NCBI RefSeq assembly: GCF_012396605.1
Contig: NZ_JAAXPW010000003.1
Coordinates: forward strand, 1-64,000
From: Ureibacillus thermosphaericus
GTDB taxonomy: Bacteria > Bacillota > Bacilli > Bacillales_A > Planococcaceae
Length of the DNA: 64,000 bases
Direction of reading: 5' to 3'
The notes under the pieces are model-generated. The model was not told where the DNA came from, ran no database searches, and worked only from the letters and a program-made list of their open reading frames with translations. A program made the position numbers and the translations under genes. Each line of letters starts with the position of its first letter. Position 1 is the stretch's first letter. This document shows, piece after piece, positions 19,807 through 29,711 of the stretch.

Positions 19807-19875
19807 GAAAAAAATCGAGAAAGTAGTCATGGATATTTTACAATAATCGACAAAATCTCCATAACTCACTTTCTC
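19807..19875 (-). terminator. Terminator of ytkL
   Basis: A long imperfect hairpin: GAGAAAGT (19817-19824) with ACTTTCTC (19868-19875), continued by an inner stem near ATGGA / TCCAT. On the - strand it ends in a run of seven T. Confidence 0.75.
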
Positions 19876-19921
19876 TATTGCTATTCATTTAAAAAACTTT
19901 TTGATTTTATGTTTTATAAGT

Positions 19922-20602
19922 TTAAGGCAATTCTACTTTTTGCCCTGCTTCTAAAATTTGAACTTTACTATTTTTCACCAACTTCGCAAAGTCATTCGGA
20001 TCTTGTTTGATGAGTGGGAACGTATTGTAATGAATTGGTACAACCGTTTTAGGTCTTAATAATTCCACTGCATATGCCGCATCTTCAGGGCCCATTGTAA
20101 AGTTATCACCAATCGGTAAAAAGGCAACATCAATTTCATTTCGGTCACCAATTAATTTCATATCACCAAATAACGCTGTATCGCCTGCATGATAAATTGT
20201 TAAACCTTCCGCGTAGAACAAGATTCCACCAGGGTTTCCTGCATTAACAACTTCTGTTTCAGTTTCATAAGTAGAACCGTGGAAAGCAAGCGTATATTTT
20301 ACTTTACCAAATGGAAATTCATAAGCTCCTCCAACTCCCATTGGATGGGCATTGACACCTTGTTTTTGTAAATATACTGCCAACTCATTTAGCGCCACTA
20401 CTTGCGAATTGTTCGCTTTCGCCAGCGCTATCGTATCTCCAACATGGTCATTATGACCGTGTGTCAATAAAATCACATCTGGCTTTTCTTCCTCAACTTT
20501 TAAATCAGTTAAAGGGTTTCCTGTAATAAACGGGTCAATTAAAATCGTTGTGCCATTTGTTTTAATTTTTACGACGGAATGACCATGGTAAGAAATTTCC
20601 AT
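19922..20602 (-). CDS. ytkL: Metal-dependent hydrolase, UPF0173 (YtkL)
   Basis: A 226-aa metallo-beta-lactamase-fold protein of the UPF0173 family. The metal-binding [12 protein letters not shown] is present, then [16 protein letters not shown] and [10 protein letters not shown] late in the chain. Probable cytosolic hydrolase with unknown substrate. ATG 20602 follows AAAGGGGGAAACATA; 12 upstream codons of open frame contain this Shine-Dalgarno. Confidence 0.93.
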   Translation of the reverse strand: MEISYHGHSVVKIKTNGTTILIDPFITGNPLTDLKVEEEKPDVILLTHGHNDHVGDTIALAKANNSQVVALNELAVYLQKQGVNAHPMGVGGAYEFPFGKVKYTLAFHGSTYETETEVVNAGNPGGILFYAEGLTIYHAGDTALFGDMKLIGDRNEIDVAFLPIGDNFTMGPEDAAYAVELLRPKTVVPIHYNTFPLIKQDPNDFAKLVKNSKVQILEAGQKVELP

Positions 20603-20739
20603 TATGTTTCCCCCTTTAAATAAATAAAATTTCATCATTTATATTTCTACAAAACCTTCTTTTTTCCTTCTTTTTGCTATACTAATACTGTTATATTTCC
20701 TTTTATGTAATATATAAACCAAACTTGGAGGAACGTCTA

Positions 20740-21831
20740 ATGAGCAAAATGATAAATATCCAATCTTACTTAAAGGAGCAGGAAATTGATATAGCCTTCG
20801 TTACAAATCCAGATAATGTATTTTATTTTTCAGGGTTTAAAAGTAATCCCCACGAAAGATTACTAGGTATTTCGATTTTTCAAAATGCAGACCCATTCAT
20901 CATATGTCCGAAAATGGAAATCTCTGATGTGAAATCTTCGGGTTGGTCATTTGATATTGTTGGTCATAGTGATACCGATCAACCATGGAATATATTAGCT
21001 AACGAAATACATTCTCGTACGAAACATATTTCAACAATTGCTATTGAAAAAGGGCATTTAACAGTTGAACGATTTGAAGCTCTACAAGCCTTCTTCCCTA
21101 ATGCTCGTTTTGTTCCAATTGATAATCAAATAAACGAGCTTCGGGTAATTAAAGATAAAGAAGAACTGGATAAATTAAGAAAAGCCGCTGAATTAGCCGA
21201 TTATGCAATTGATGTCGGTGTAAAGGCCATCAAGGAAGGTATTACTGAACTAGAAATTGTTCACATTATTGAAAGTGCTATTAAGGAAAAAGGTTATTCC
21301 ATGTCCTTCGAAACGACTGTATTATCTGGTCCAAAAGCTGCATCTCCACACGGTACTCCAGGAAATCGCACCATTCAAAAAGGCGACTTTGTGTTGTTTG
21401 ATTTAGGGGTAATTTACGAAGGATACTGTTCCGATATCACTCGCACCGTTGCATTCGGGGGAATTAACGAAGAACAAAGAAAGATTTATGAAACAGTAAA
21501 AAAATCAAACGAAGAATCCATCAAATCAGTGAAACCTGGAATTCGCTGCATGGATTTAGATAAAATTTCCCGGGATATAATTTCTGATGCAGGATATGGT
21601 GAATATTATACTCACCGATTAGGCCATGGTCTTGGCATTTCAGTACACGAATTCCCATCAATTACTGGAACAAATGAAATGAAATTAAAACCAGGCATGG
21701 TATTTACAATTGAACCTGGCATTTACAAATCCGATGTGGCTGGAGTTCGTATAGAAGATGATGTTGTCGTAACGGAAAATGGTGTTGAAGTCCTAACGAA
21801 ATATCCAAAAGAATTAATCATTATCCAATAA
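20740..21831 (+). CDS. pepQ: M24 family metallopeptidase (Xaa-Pro dipeptidase-like)
   Basis: Cytosolic creatinase-fold peptidase, about 363 aa, cleaving Xaa-Pro peptides. The N-terminal domain (1-125) begins after NPDNVFYFSGF. The catalytic domain has all five metal ligands in order: Asp in FDLGVIYEGYCSD and its second Asp, His in HRLGHGLGISVHE, Glu in FTIEPGIY and Glu in VRIEDDVVVTENG. ATG 20740 is 8 nt after GGAGG; TTG 20725 overlaps the Shine-Dalgarno. The exact substrate is not predictable from sequence. Confidence 0.92.
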   Translation: MSKMINIQSYLKEQEIDIAFVTNPDNVFYFSGFKSNPHERLLGISIFQNADPFIICPKMEISDVKSSGWSFDIVGHSDTDQPWNILANEIHSRTKHISTIAIEKGHLTVERFEALQAFFPNARFVPIDNQINELRVIKDKEELDKLRKAAELADYAIDVGVKAIKEGITELEIVHIIESAIKEKGYSMSFETTVLSGPKAASPHGTPGNRTIQKGDFVLFDLGVIYEGYCSDITRTVAFGGINEEQRKIYETVKKSNEESIKSVKPGIRCMDLDKISRDIISDAGYGEYYTHRLGHGLGISVHEFPSITGTNEMKLKPGMVFTIEPGIYKSDVAGVRIEDDVVVTENGVEVLTKYPKELIIIQ

Positions 21832-21834
21832 TTG

Positions 21835-21875
21835 AAAGAGCTTCTCAACGTCTATTAGACATTGGGAAGCTCTTT
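21835..21875. terminator. Bidirectional terminator, pepQ / livF
   Basis: AAAGAGCTTCTCAACGTC (21835-21852) pairs with GACATTGGGAAGCTCTTT (21858-21875) with two mismatches. T-rich on both sides and shared by the convergent genes. Confidence 0.85.
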
Positions 21876-21879
21876 TATT

Positions 21880-22596
21880 TTAGACGGTCGTTTTTTTCTT
21901 TCCTAAATATGCTTCGACAATTCGCTCATCCTTGAGTAAATCATCCGCAGGTCCTTCAATAATTATTTTTCCTGTCTCCATTACATATCCATAATCAGCG
22001 ATTTTCAATGCTTGTTTTGCGTTTTGTTCCACAAGCAGCACCGTCGTTCCATCTTCTTTGATTTCTTTAATTATATTAAATATTTCCGCAACAATTAGAG
22101 GAGCTAACCCCATAGAAGGCTCGTCTAATAATAATAGCTTCGGTTTTGCAAGCAATGCACGTGCAATTGCAAGCATTTGTTGTTGGCCGCCAGATAACGT
22201 ACCAGCCAGCTGTGATTGGCGCTCCTCCAAAATCGGGAATCGTTTCATTACATTTTGTATATCTTTTTTCACATCATGATCTTTACGATGATAAGCGCCC
22301 ATTTCAAGATTTTCTAAAACGGTCATGGTGGATAGAATTGCACGACCTTCTGGAACGAGGGAGATACCTTTCCTCAAAAGTTGGTGTGGACGCATTCCCG
22401 TTACATTTTGTCCTAAAAATTCTACCGTTCCCCTTTTTGGTTTTATAAGGCCGGCAATTGTTCGCATCGTCGTTGATTTACCAGCGCCATTAGCTCCAAG
22501 AAGTGTTACAATTTTTCCTTCTTCCACTTCTAAATGTATTCCTTTTAATGCTTGAATTTGTCCATAATACGTTTCAATATTTGTTAACTTAAGCAA
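21880..22596 (-). CDS. livF: Branched-chain amino acid ABC transporter ATP-binding protein LivF
   Basis: One of two ATPases of the livJHMGF importer, about 238 aa. Walker A GANGAGKST, signature LSGGQQQMLAIARALLA, Walker B LLLLDEPSMGLAP and the switch His replaced by Gln in VEQNA, a LivF hallmark. The longest frame opens at 22632. I prefer TTG 22596, which overlaps the livG stop (TTGCTTAA) and follows GAGGAAGAGACAA, giving the usual family length. Last gene of the operon. Confidence 0.93.
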   Translation of the reverse strand: MLKLTNIETYYGQIQALKGIHLEVEEGKIVTLLGANGAGKSTTMRTIAGLIKPKRGTVEFLGQNVTGMRPHQLLRKGISLVPEGRAILSTMTVLENLEMGAYHRKDHDVKKDIQNVMKRFPILEERQSQLAGTLSGGQQQMLAIARALLAKPKLLLLDEPSMGLAPLIVAEIFNIIKEIKEDGTTVLLVEQNAKQALKIADYGYVMETGKIIIEGPADDLLKDERIVEAYLGKKKTTV

Positions 22597-23362
22597 TTGT
22601 CTCTTCCTCCTCTTTACCGAGGTAGGCTTCAATCACCGCTTCATTATTTTGAATTTCATCCGGTGTCCCTTCTGCCAATTTCTCACCAAAATTCAGAACG
22701 GTAATTCGATCACACAACCTCATGACAAGCGACATATCATGCTCAATAATGAGTACTGTAATTCCCATAGATTGTATTTTTTTAATTAAATCAAATAAAT
22801 TATCCGTTTCCGTTTCGTTCATACCTGCTGCCGGTTCATCGAGCAGCAATAAAGTCGGATTGCTTGCTAATGCTCTAGCAATCTCCAATCTTCTTTGTTG
22901 ACCATATGCTAAATTCTCTGCAAATTGGTCTTTCAATTGACCAAGTCCAACTAATTCTAATAATTCTTCACTTTTTTCTTTTAATAATTTCTCTTCTTGC
23001 TTTTGAGATTTCGTTCGAATTACGCTTCTGAAGACTCCCGCTGAAATTCTTGAATGCCCACCGACCATTACATTTTGTAATGCTGTCATTTGCGGAAACA
23101 GTCGAATATTTTGATAAGTTCTACAAATGCCTTTTTCGGTTATTTTATATGGCTTTAGTTTTGTAATTTTTTCTCCATTAAAAAAAATTTCACCTTCTGT
23201 CGGTTCAACAATATTTGTAATGCAATTAAACATCGTCGTTTTACCAGCACCATTTGGACCAATTAATCCATAAATTTCCCCTTGTTGAATTGTAAAAGAG
23301 ATATTTTTTAATGCGGTAATCCCGCCAAAACGTTTTGTAATGTTTTTCACTTCAAGGACCAT
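22589..23362 (-). CDS. livG: Branched-chain amino acid ABC transporter ATP-binding protein LivG
   Basis: The second importer ATPase, 257 aa. Walker A GPNGAGKTT, LivG-specific QNIRLFPQMTALQNVMVGGH, signature LAYGQQRRLEIARALA, Walker B LLLLDEPAAGMN, and switch His in IEHDMSLVM. ATG 23362 overlaps the last base of the livM stop. Confidence 0.95.
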   Translation of the reverse strand: MVLEVKNITKRFGGITALKNISFTIQQGEIYGLIGPNGAGKTTMFNCITNIVEPTEGEIFFNGEKITKLKPYKITEKGICRTYQNIRLFPQMTALQNVMVGGHSRISAGVFRSVIRTKSQKQEEKLLKEKSEELLELVGLGQLKDQFAENLAYGQQRRLEIARALASNPTLLLLDEPAAGMNETETDNLFDLIKKIQSMGITVLIIEHDMSLVMRLCDRITVLNFGEKLAEGTPDEIQNNEAVIEAYLGKEEEETIA

Positions 23363-24312
23363 TAGCTAGTCCCCCTTTTAATACGTTTTCCTTTTAATCG
23401 ATAAAACAAATAAAGATCTAATATTCCTTGAGGGCGAACAGCCATTAAAATCACGAGCATAATTCCATAAAATATATACCGATAGTCACTTACAAAACGT
23501 AATACTTCAGGCAATAATGTTAAAATGGTTGCTCCAAAAACGGAACCAATTATTACTTCGCTGCCGCCAAAGACTGTAAATATCAAAATTTCTACTGCGC
23601 GATGATATGAAAAATCAGATGGAGAAATATAACCAATTGTATGTGCAAATAGTGCACCAGCAAGTCCTGCGATAAAAGCTCCTTGTGCAAATGCTAATAC
23701 TTTATAGTACGTGATATTGATTCCCATTGACTCCGCCGCTTTTTCGTCCATTTGTATGGAAGAATAAGCTCGTCCAATTCTTGAATTTTGTTGACGAATG
23801 ACAAACCATAAAATGAATAAAACGATTATTAATAAAACGATGACAAGGGATAAATAAACAAATTGATTATTTTTCAAACCTAGAGCACTAGGTTCTATTC
23901 CGATACTTTTTGCAAACTTTAGCAATTCCCTCCCCAACTGAGGAATACCAGTTAAACCAACTGAGCCTTTCGTCAAGCTTTCCCAATTGACAAAGAGAAC
24001 ACGAATAACCTCTCCAAATCCTAATGTTGCAATTGCCAAATATACACCCGTTAATCTTAATGATGGGATTCCAACGATAATACCAATTACACCTGCTAAG
24101 AGGGCACCCACTAAGATTGTTACATAAAGTGGAAGTTCATAATGAATCGTTAGAAGGGCGGATGTGTATGCACCAATTCCCATAAATCCTGCACTTCCTA
24201 AAGATAACTGCCCACTTGATAACGGAACATATATACTAAGGGCTAACATTATGTTAATTAATATGAAACATAAAACTTGTAAATAATATGGATTTAATAG
24301 TTCTCCTAACAT
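23362..24312 (-). CDS. livM: Branched-chain amino acid ABC transporter permease LivM
   Basis: Permease subunit, about 316 aa with eight to nine TM segments. The family block IGAYTSALLTI follows GSAGFMG early on. The cytoplasmic ATPase-coupling loop is SSIQMDEKAAESMGIN then YYKVLAFAQGAFIAGLAG. ATG 24312 is 6 nt after AGGTG; GTG 24321, which would overlap the livH stop, is also possible. Confidence 0.94.
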   Translation of the reverse strand: MLGELLNPYYLQVLCFILINIMLALSIYVPLSSGQLSLGSAGFMGIGAYTSALLTIHYELPLYVTILVGALLAGVIGIIVGIPSLRLTGVYLAIATLGFGEVIRVLFVNWESLTKGSVGLTGIPQLGRELLKFAKSIGIEPSALGLKNNQFVYLSLVIVLLIIVLFILWFVIRQQNSRIGRAYSSIQMDEKAAESMGINITYYKVLAFAQGAFIAGLAGALFAHTIGYISPSDFSYHRAVEILIFTVFGGSEVIIGSVFGATILTLLPEVLRFVSDYRYIFYGIMLVILMAVRPQGILDLYLFYRLKGKRIKRGTS

Positions 24313-24317
24313 TCTTA

Positions 24318-25199
24318 TCACCTGCCCTCTGCCGTCTTGGATCCAAATATACCTTGTGGTCGAATTAATAAAATAAGAATTATCATGATAAATGCGATAG
24401 CGTCTCGATATCCCGAATCGCCATAAGCAACAAGCAACGTTTCAGATAAACCGAGGATTAGCCCCCCAACCATTGCTCCTTTCACATTGCCCATACCACC
24501 TAAAATAATGATGGCAAGACCCTTTAACCCCATAGATAAACCCATTTGTGGACTTACCGAGTTAAAGGCCATACCTACTAAAATACCTGCTATGCCTCCC
24601 ATGCCGGAAGCGATAATCACCGTTAATGTGATGATTTTTTTCGTATCCACTCCAAGAATACTTGCTGTTTCTAAATTTTCTGCCGTAGCTCTCAGGGCTT
24701 TACCAGCTTTTGTTTTTGAAAGCCAAACAGATAATCCGACCATTAATATGACGGAAATAACAAAAATCGTAATTTGTACTAAATAAATTGTTATTGAACC
24801 AATTTCAAAACGAATTTCTGCAAAAGCAGTTCGAAATGGCTTATTTCCAGCTCCGAACATATGATGAGATAAATTTTCAAGAAAGATTGATACACCAATC
24901 GTACTAATTAGTGGAGCCAAATGGGATACTCCCTTTTTCCCTCTAAGAGGGCGTAAACTGAAGATTTCTAACAGATAACCTAATAAGGAAGTAACGACTA
25001 TCGACGCAAGAAAAGCAAGCCACAACGGCCAACCTAATACACTCGTCGTCAATACACCAATAAAAGCTCCTACCATAAAAATTTCGCCATGGGCCATGTT
25101 GATGATGCCTAATACGCCAAAAACTAGAGTAAACCCAAGGGCGACAATCGCATAAATACTTCCTAATGTAATTCCATTGATCAACTGTTCAATTAGCAA
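24318..25199 (-). CDS. livH: Branched-chain amino acid ABC transporter permease LivH
   Basis: Permease subunit, 293 aa, about eight TM segments. GSIYAIVALGFTLVFGVLG with INMAHGEIFMVGAF is the LivH signature; the coupling loop is KAGKALRATAENLETASILG. It starts at TTG 25199 with GGTGATGG about 9 nt upstream. Located 42 nt after livJ. Confidence 0.94.
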   Translation of the reverse strand: MLIEQLINGITLGSIYAIVALGFTLVFGVLGIINMAHGEIFMVGAFIGVLTTSVLGWPLWLAFLASIVVTSLLGYLLEIFSLRPLRGKKGVSHLAPLISTIGVSIFLENLSHHMFGAGNKPFRTAFAEIRFEIGSITIYLVQITIFVISVILMVGLSVWLSKTKAGKALRATAENLETASILGVDTKKIITLTVIIASGMGGIAGILVGMAFNSVSPQMGLSMGLKGLAIIILGGMGNVKGAMVGGLILGLSETLLVAYGDSGYRDAIAFIMIILILLIRPQGIFGSKTAEGR

Positions 25200-25241
25200 T
25201 AACCATCACCCTTTTCATATAAGGAAAAGTAGAATTCGAGG

Positions 25242-26426
25242 TTATTCCTCGAATTCTACAAATTTCCCATCTTTTATTTCTACAACTGTAACATCCATCA
25301 CGACATCACCAACTTCATTGAATGAGAATAGACCTAATATCCCTTCAAAATCTTTCGTCTCAGCTAATGCATCTCGGAATGCATCTCGATCTTCACCTGT
25401 ACCCGCTCTCTTTAATGCATCTGCATAAATATAAAGAGCATCATATGCTTGCGCAGCAAATTGGTCAGGCTTTTTCCCATATTCCTCTTCATATTTTTTG
25501 TTAAATTCAACGATTTTTGGATCTGTAGAATCCCCGAAATATGGTGTTCCTACAATTAAACCGTTCGCAGCATCGCCTGCAATTTCTATAACTTGAGGGG
25601 AGTTAAATCCATTTCCTCCAACGAACGGAACAGTAATGCCCATCTTCCGCGCTTGATCGATAATAACGGCACCTTCGTTATATAAAGCTGAAGCTAAAAC
25701 TAAATCTGGATTCGTATTTTTGATTTTCGTTAGCTGTGCTTTATAGTCGCTTTGACCTTTTTGATATGTTTCAATTGTTGTAATTTCTAAGCCCATTTCT
25801 TCCGCAGTTCTTTTCATTACTTCAAATCCCGCTTTTGTAAAAGCATCATCATTCCCATAAATAATGGCAACCTTTTTTGCTCCTGTTCTTTTTACTGCTT
25901 TTTCCATTGCAGCAGGAATTGCTAACGCTTCCGGAATTGAATTTCGGAATACATAATCTCCAATTTCAGGAATTCCGTCCGCTGTTGTAGATGTACCCAT
26001 AATTGTAATACCGTTTAAATCCGCTTCAGGTGCAACCGCGAAAAATTCCGTACTAAGCGTTGGTCCAATAATTGCAAGAATAGAATCATCGGCCATTAAT
26101 TTTTGACCGGCATTTACCGCTTGTTCCGCTTCACCAGCAGAATCTTCAATTACTAATTCAATATTCACTTCACCTTTTTCATTAATTTCCTTTTGAGCTA
26201 ATTTCAACCCTTGTGTAATCGCCTCTCCATAGGCAGCCCCTGCACCAGATAGGTATGAAATTACCCCGATTTTTGCTTGAATTACCTCTCCAGATGTTTC
26301 GTCTTCAATACTTGTCTCACTTTGTCCTCCGCTGTTAGTTGATGTTGATGAACTACCACAAGCTGTTAATAGAATTAACATGAATGTTGCTAAAATAATT
26401 AGAAATAGTTTCTGGTACTTTTGCAT
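25242..26426 (-). CDS. livJ: Branched-chain amino acid-binding lipoprotein LivJ
   Basis: Extracellular solute-binding protein, 394 aa. Signal peptide with lipobox L20-T21-A22-C23, then a Ser/Thr/Gly linker and the periplasmic-binding type I fold (Peripla_BP_6): KIGVISYLSGAGAAYGE, IIGPTLSTEFFAVAPEA, VAIIYGNDDAFTKAGFE. It should capture leucine, isoleucine or valine for LivHMGF, though relatives bind other amides. ATG 26426 follows AGGGGGATTCAAA. First gene of the liv operon. Confidence 0.93.
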   Translation of the reverse strand: MQKYQKLFLIILATFMLILLTACGSSSTSTNSGGQSETSIEDETSGEVIQAKIGVISYLSGAGAAYGEAITQGLKLAQKEINEKGEVNIELVIEDSAGEAEQAVNAGQKLMADDSILAIIGPTLSTEFFAVAPEADLNGITIMGTSTTADGIPEIGDYVFRNSIPEALAIPAAMEKAVKRTGAKKVAIIYGNDDAFTKAGFEVMKRTAEEMGLEITTIETYQKGQSDYKAQLTKIKNTNPDLVLASALYNEGAVIIDQARKMGITVPFVGGNGFNSPQVIEIAGDAANGLIVGTPYFGDSTDPKIVEFNKKYEEEYGKKPDQFAAQAYDALYIYADALKRAGTGEDRDAFRDALAETKDFEGILGLFSFNEVGDVVMDVTVVEIKDGKFVEFEE

Positions 26427-26550
26427 TTTGAATCCCCCTAAAAATTCAATTCTATTAATTTACACTATTGGAGTAATGTAAATCTCTATTTATTATTCTA
26501 TTAATTGAATTTTAAAAATATTACAAATTCTATTCATAAAAATTTCTAAT

Positions 26551-26595
26551 AAAATAAAAAAATACTTGGAAATACATAAGTATTCCCAAGTATTT
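26551..26595 (-). terminator. Terminator of ald
   Basis: AAATACTTGG (26560-26569) pairs with CCAAGTATTT (26586-26595) and continues inward by AAATA / TATTC. The - strand then runs TTTTTTATTTTATT. It lies 14 nt after the ald stop. Confidence 0.8.
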
Positions 26596-26608
26596 GAAAT
26601 AGTTATAA

Positions 26609-27730
26609 TTAGTCTTGTAACAGTGTATCAGCAGATACATATTCGCGTTGTTGCTCATCTGCAACCGCTTTATACACAACATATCCATTTAACGTGTTTA
26701 GACCTTTTTTCAGTGCTTCATTTTCTAAACAAGCTTGTTTATATCCTTTATTAGCAATTTGTAACGCATAAGGAACCGTTACATTTGTCAATGCAATTGT
26801 TGATGTTCTTGGAACTGCTCCTGGAATGTTCGGAACTGCATAATGTAAAACACCGTATTTTTCAAATGTTGGCTTATCGTGAGAAGTAGGGTTGTTCGCT
26901 GTAATTTCCGTACTTCCACCCTGGTCGATCGCAATATCAACGATAACAGAACCAGGCTTCATTTGTTTTACCATTTCTTCCGTTACTAATTTAGGAGCTC
27001 TTGCACCAGGAATTAGAACCGAACTGATTACAAGATCTGATTGTTTCACAGACTCTGCGATATTATACGGATTAGAAATTAATGTTTTAACAGAAGATCC
27101 AAAGATATCTTCTAATTGACGTAAACGATCCGGATTCAGTTCAATAATTGTTACATCTGCACCCATGCCAATAGCAACGCGAGCAGCATTTGTTCCAGCT
27201 ACTCCCCCACCGATAATTGTAACTTTTCCACGAGGTACACCAGGTACACCGCCTAATAAAATTCCATTACCACCATTTAATTTTTCTAAATGATGCGCCC
27301 CAATTTGGACACTCATTTTTCCAGCAACTTCACTCATTGGTGTTAATAATGGTAATGCTCGATTTGGTAATTGCACTGTTTCATATGCAATTCCAATTAC
27401 TTTTTTATCTAATAACGCTTGTGTTAATTCGTATTCAGGTGCTAAATGCAAGTAAGTGAAGAGGATTTGTCCTTCATAAAAATATTTGTATTCGCTTTCA
27501 ATTGGTTCTTTTACTTTTAAAACTAATTCCTGTGACCAAGCTTCTTCAGCAGTGTCAACAATTTTTGCACCCGCAGCAATATAGTCTTCATCAGTGAATG
27601 AAGAGCCTAGTCCAGCACCTTTTTGAATATATACTTCATGACCAGCATTCGTTAAAGTTACAACCCCTGCAGGTGTCATTGCTACACGATTTTCATTATT
27701 TTTTATTTCTTTAGGTATTCCAATTTTCAC
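26609..27730 (-). CDS. ald: Alanine dehydrogenase
   Basis: NAD-dependent oxidative deamination of L-alanine to pyruvate and ammonia, used in alanine catabolism and sporulation. About 373 aa. [21 protein letters not shown] is the N-terminal signature; the Rossmann motif is [20 protein letters not shown] and the pyruvate/His region follows [11 protein letters not shown] 27730 is 5 nt after GGGAG and matches the start of B. subtilis Ald; the longer frame to 27781 lacks family similarity. Its own terminator follows. Confidence 0.96.
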   Translation of the reverse strand: MKIGIPKEIKNNENRVAMTPAGVVTLTNAGHEVYIQKGAGLGSSFTDEDYIAAGAKIVDTAEEAWSQELVLKVKEPIESEYKYFYEGQILFTYLHLAPEYELTQALLDKKVIGIAYETVQLPNRALPLLTPMSEVAGKMSVQIGAHHLEKLNGGNGILLGGVPGVPRGKVTIIGGGVAGTNAARVAIGMGADVTIIELNPDRLRQLEDIFGSSVKTLISNPYNIAESVKQSDLVISSVLIPGARAPKLVTEEMVKQMKPGSVIVDIAIDQGGSTEITANNPTSHDKPTFEKYGVLHYAVPNIPGAVPRTSTIALTNVTVPYALQIANKGYKQACLENEALKKGLNTLNGYVVYKAVADEQQREYVSADTLLQD

Positions 27731-27984
27731 GAAAACTCCCATCCTTTGCTTGAATATTCGTAATAAAAAATCAATCACCACTATTCTATCAATTGTTAAA
27801 AAAAAATTAAATTATTTTTTGAAAAATTTTTTCTTCCAAATAGTTCCATATTTTTTCACATTATTCACAATTGTAAATATAAAAAATTACAGTATTGTAG
27901 AAAATTTTTTTACAATAATTAGAATATTTTGTGAATGTTTTTCATTTTTAACTAAAATAGCATTCTCATTGTCTGAAAATTTGA

Positions 27985-27990
27985 TATAAT
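27985..27990 (+). promoter_or_regulatory. Extended -10 promoter of the Usp gene
   Basis: TTTGATATAAT has a perfect TATAAT preceded by TGA (extended -10). No good -35 is seen. The start point would be 20-30 nt before the AAAGGAGG of the stress gene. The remainder of 27731-28018 is AT-rich, with poly-A/T runs and nothing else recognisable. Confidence 0.55.
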
Positions 27991-28018
27991 AAAAACATAG
28001 TTAAAGGAGGTAAACAAT

Positions 28019-28465
28019 ATGACAAAGTATAAGAGTATTGTGGTGGCTGTGGATGGTTCTAAAGAAGCAGAATATGCTTTTAAAAAAGCAACTGAAATCG
28101 CTAAACAAAACGAAGATGCAAAATTAAACTTAGTGAATGTAATTGATACTCGCTCTTTTGCAGCAATTGAAGCATATGATCGCTCAATCGCTGAAAAAGC
28201 ACAGGCGTTCTCTGAAGAATTACTTGAAGGATATAAAAAGAAAGCTGAAGAAGCTGGCGTAAAAAATGTGAACGTAATCATTGAATACGGATCTCCAAAA
28301 ACAATCATTACAAAAGAATTATCCAAATTAGTGGATGCTGATTTAATTGTCTGCGGTGCTACTGGTCTAAATGCCGTTGAACGTTTCTTAATCGGTTCAG
28401 TATCAGAAGCAATTGTTCGCTCTGCAAAATGTGATGTTCTTGTAGTTCGCACTCCTGAAAATTAA
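28019..28465 (+). CDS. Universal stress protein (UspA family, ATP-binding type)
   Basis: A 148-aa single Usp domain. It starts KSIVVAVDGSKEAEYAF and ends with GATGLNAVERFLIGSVSEAI, the G-2X-G-9X-G-S ATP-binding loop, so it is the nucleotide-binding type (as in MJ0577) rather than E. coli UspA type. Role in stress survival inferred from family. Monocistronic, with its own promoter and terminator. Confidence 0.93.
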   Translation: MTKYKSIVVAVDGSKEAEYAFKKATEIAKQNEDAKLNLVNVIDTRSFAAIEAYDRSIAEKAQAFSEELLEGYKKKAEEAGVKNVNVIIEYGSPKTIITKELSKLVDADLIVCGATGLNAVERFLIGSVSEAIVRSAKCDVLVVRTPEN

Positions 28466-28481
28466 TCTAGTATAGATTTTA

Positions 28482-28517
28482 ACCCTTTATGATTTCGAAA
28501 TCATAAAGGGTTTTTTT
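28482..28517 (+). terminator. Terminator of the Usp gene
   Basis: A nearly continuous palindrome from ACCCTTTATGATTT to AAATCATAAAGGGT followed by seven T. Confidence 0.9.
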
Positions 28518-28679
28518 GTTTAACATAAAATATTAAAGTTTTTGTTATCTTTTTGCAATAGAAGTTTTTGTCGAATTATGATACAACTATATCTGTTCTC
28601 AATTAACCGCCGCTATAACGCTCATTTTGCTTTTTTAGTTGGCTTCTACTCCTTTGAGTTCACAATAAATATAGAAAGA

Positions 28680-29651
28680 ATGATTCTATTGAAACGAAAT
28701 TCATATTTTGATAATGCAAGAGCAATATTGATTTTCCTCGTTGTGTTTGGTCATATGATTAGTGACTATATAGAAAATGAAAGGATTCTAGCAAATATTT
28801 ATCTTTTCATCTATACATTTCATATGCCTGCATTCATTTTAATTTCTGGTTATTTTGCAAAAAAAGTTTATGAACAAGGCTATTTTAAAAAACTCATCAA
28901 AAAACTCCTCATCCCTTATATTATTTTTCAAGTGTTGTACACTTTTTACTATGATTTAATATTTGAAGACTCGATAGGTTATAGTTTATTTATCCCAAGA
29001 TGGGGACTTTGGTTTTTGATGAGTTTGTTATTTTGGAATATTCTCTTATATTTCTTTGGAAAATTAAAATATGGACTTCCAATCGCAATTCTTATTTCTC
29101 TATTAATTGGCTATGATACTGAAGTGGATGAATTTTTAAGTTTGTCCCGCACCTTTTTCTTCTTTCCGTTTTTCTTAGCTGGATTTCATTTAAAAGAACA
29201 GCATTTTGTCAAAATAAAATCCAAAATCAACGTATTTATTGGCACAGTACTTGCCATCGTAGGTTTTATCATCATAGTTCTCTATGTACCAATCGACTTC
29301 AGATTTTGGTTATTTGGAAAAAGACCATATGAAGAAATAACGAATCTCTTAGAATATTCAGCACTCATAAGATTAAGTACATACGGTATTCAGCTGTTAG
29401 CGTTGTATACCTTTTTTTCCCTCGTTCCTAAAAAACAATGCTATCTTACATCCATCGGCCAATCTACGATGGTGATTTATTTGCTTCATATGGCTATTGT
29501 TCGAGTTTTCCGTGAGTCTTCAATAAAGTCGTATATCATAGAATCAAGCCAATATTGGATATTGTTTGTATTCAGCTTATTAATTGTATATTGTTTGTCA
29601 AGAAAACCGGTCGTCCAATTCGTTGATACGTTATTGTACAAAAAATTTTAA
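28680..29651 (+). CDS. Acyltransferase 3 family membrane protein
   Basis: About 323 aa with nine to ten TM helices. YFDNARAILIFLVVFGHMI near the N-terminus contains the catalytic-type His of the acyltransferase 3 (COG3594, fucose 4-O-acetylase-like) family, and FHMPAFILISGYFAKK follows. Such proteins O-acetylate extracellular sugars; the target is unknown. I prefer ATG 28680 (TTG 28689 is also possible); neither has a strong Shine-Dalgarno. The frame is open back to 28542, but that part lacks family similarity. It stands alone between the Usp gene and ytxK. Confidence 0.8.
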   Translation: MILLKRNSYFDNARAILIFLVVFGHMISDYIENERILANIYLFIYTFHMPAFILISGYFAKKVYEQGYFKKLIKKLLIPYIIFQVLYTFYYDLIFEDSIGYSLFIPRWGLWFLMSLLFWNILLYFFGKLKYGLPIAILISLLIGYDTEVDEFLSLSRTFFFFPFFLAGFHLKEQHFVKIKSKINVFIGTVLAIVGFIIIVLYVPIDFRFWLFGKRPYEEITNLLEYSALIRLSTYGIQLLALYTFFSLVPKKQCYLTSIGQSTMVIYLLHMAIVRVFRESSIKSYIIESSQYWILFVFSLLIVYCLSRKPVVQFVDTLLYKKF

Positions 29652-29663
29652 TAGGTGTTTAAC

Positions 29664-29706
29664 GGGGTGTGTCTATAAAAATTAGACACCTCCTCTTTTT
29701 TTATAA
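29664..29706 (+). terminator. Terminator of the acyltransferase gene
   Basis: GTGTCTA (29669-29675) pairs with TAGACAC (29683-29689), with flanking G/C pairs displaced by a 2-nt bulge, followed by CTCCTCTTTTTTTAT. Confidence 0.7.
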
Positions 29707-29711
29707 ATTTC

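Noticed and set aside
26508-26522. AATTTTAAAAATATT upstream of livJ, similar to the CodY box.
   Set aside because: Three mismatches in very AT-rich DNA; expected by chance here, although CodY control of liv genes is plausible.
27952-28452. A 166-codon open frame on the - strand opposite the universal stress protein gene.
   Set aside because: It is the mirror of a conserved Usp coding sequence, has no Shine-Dalgarno and no similarity.
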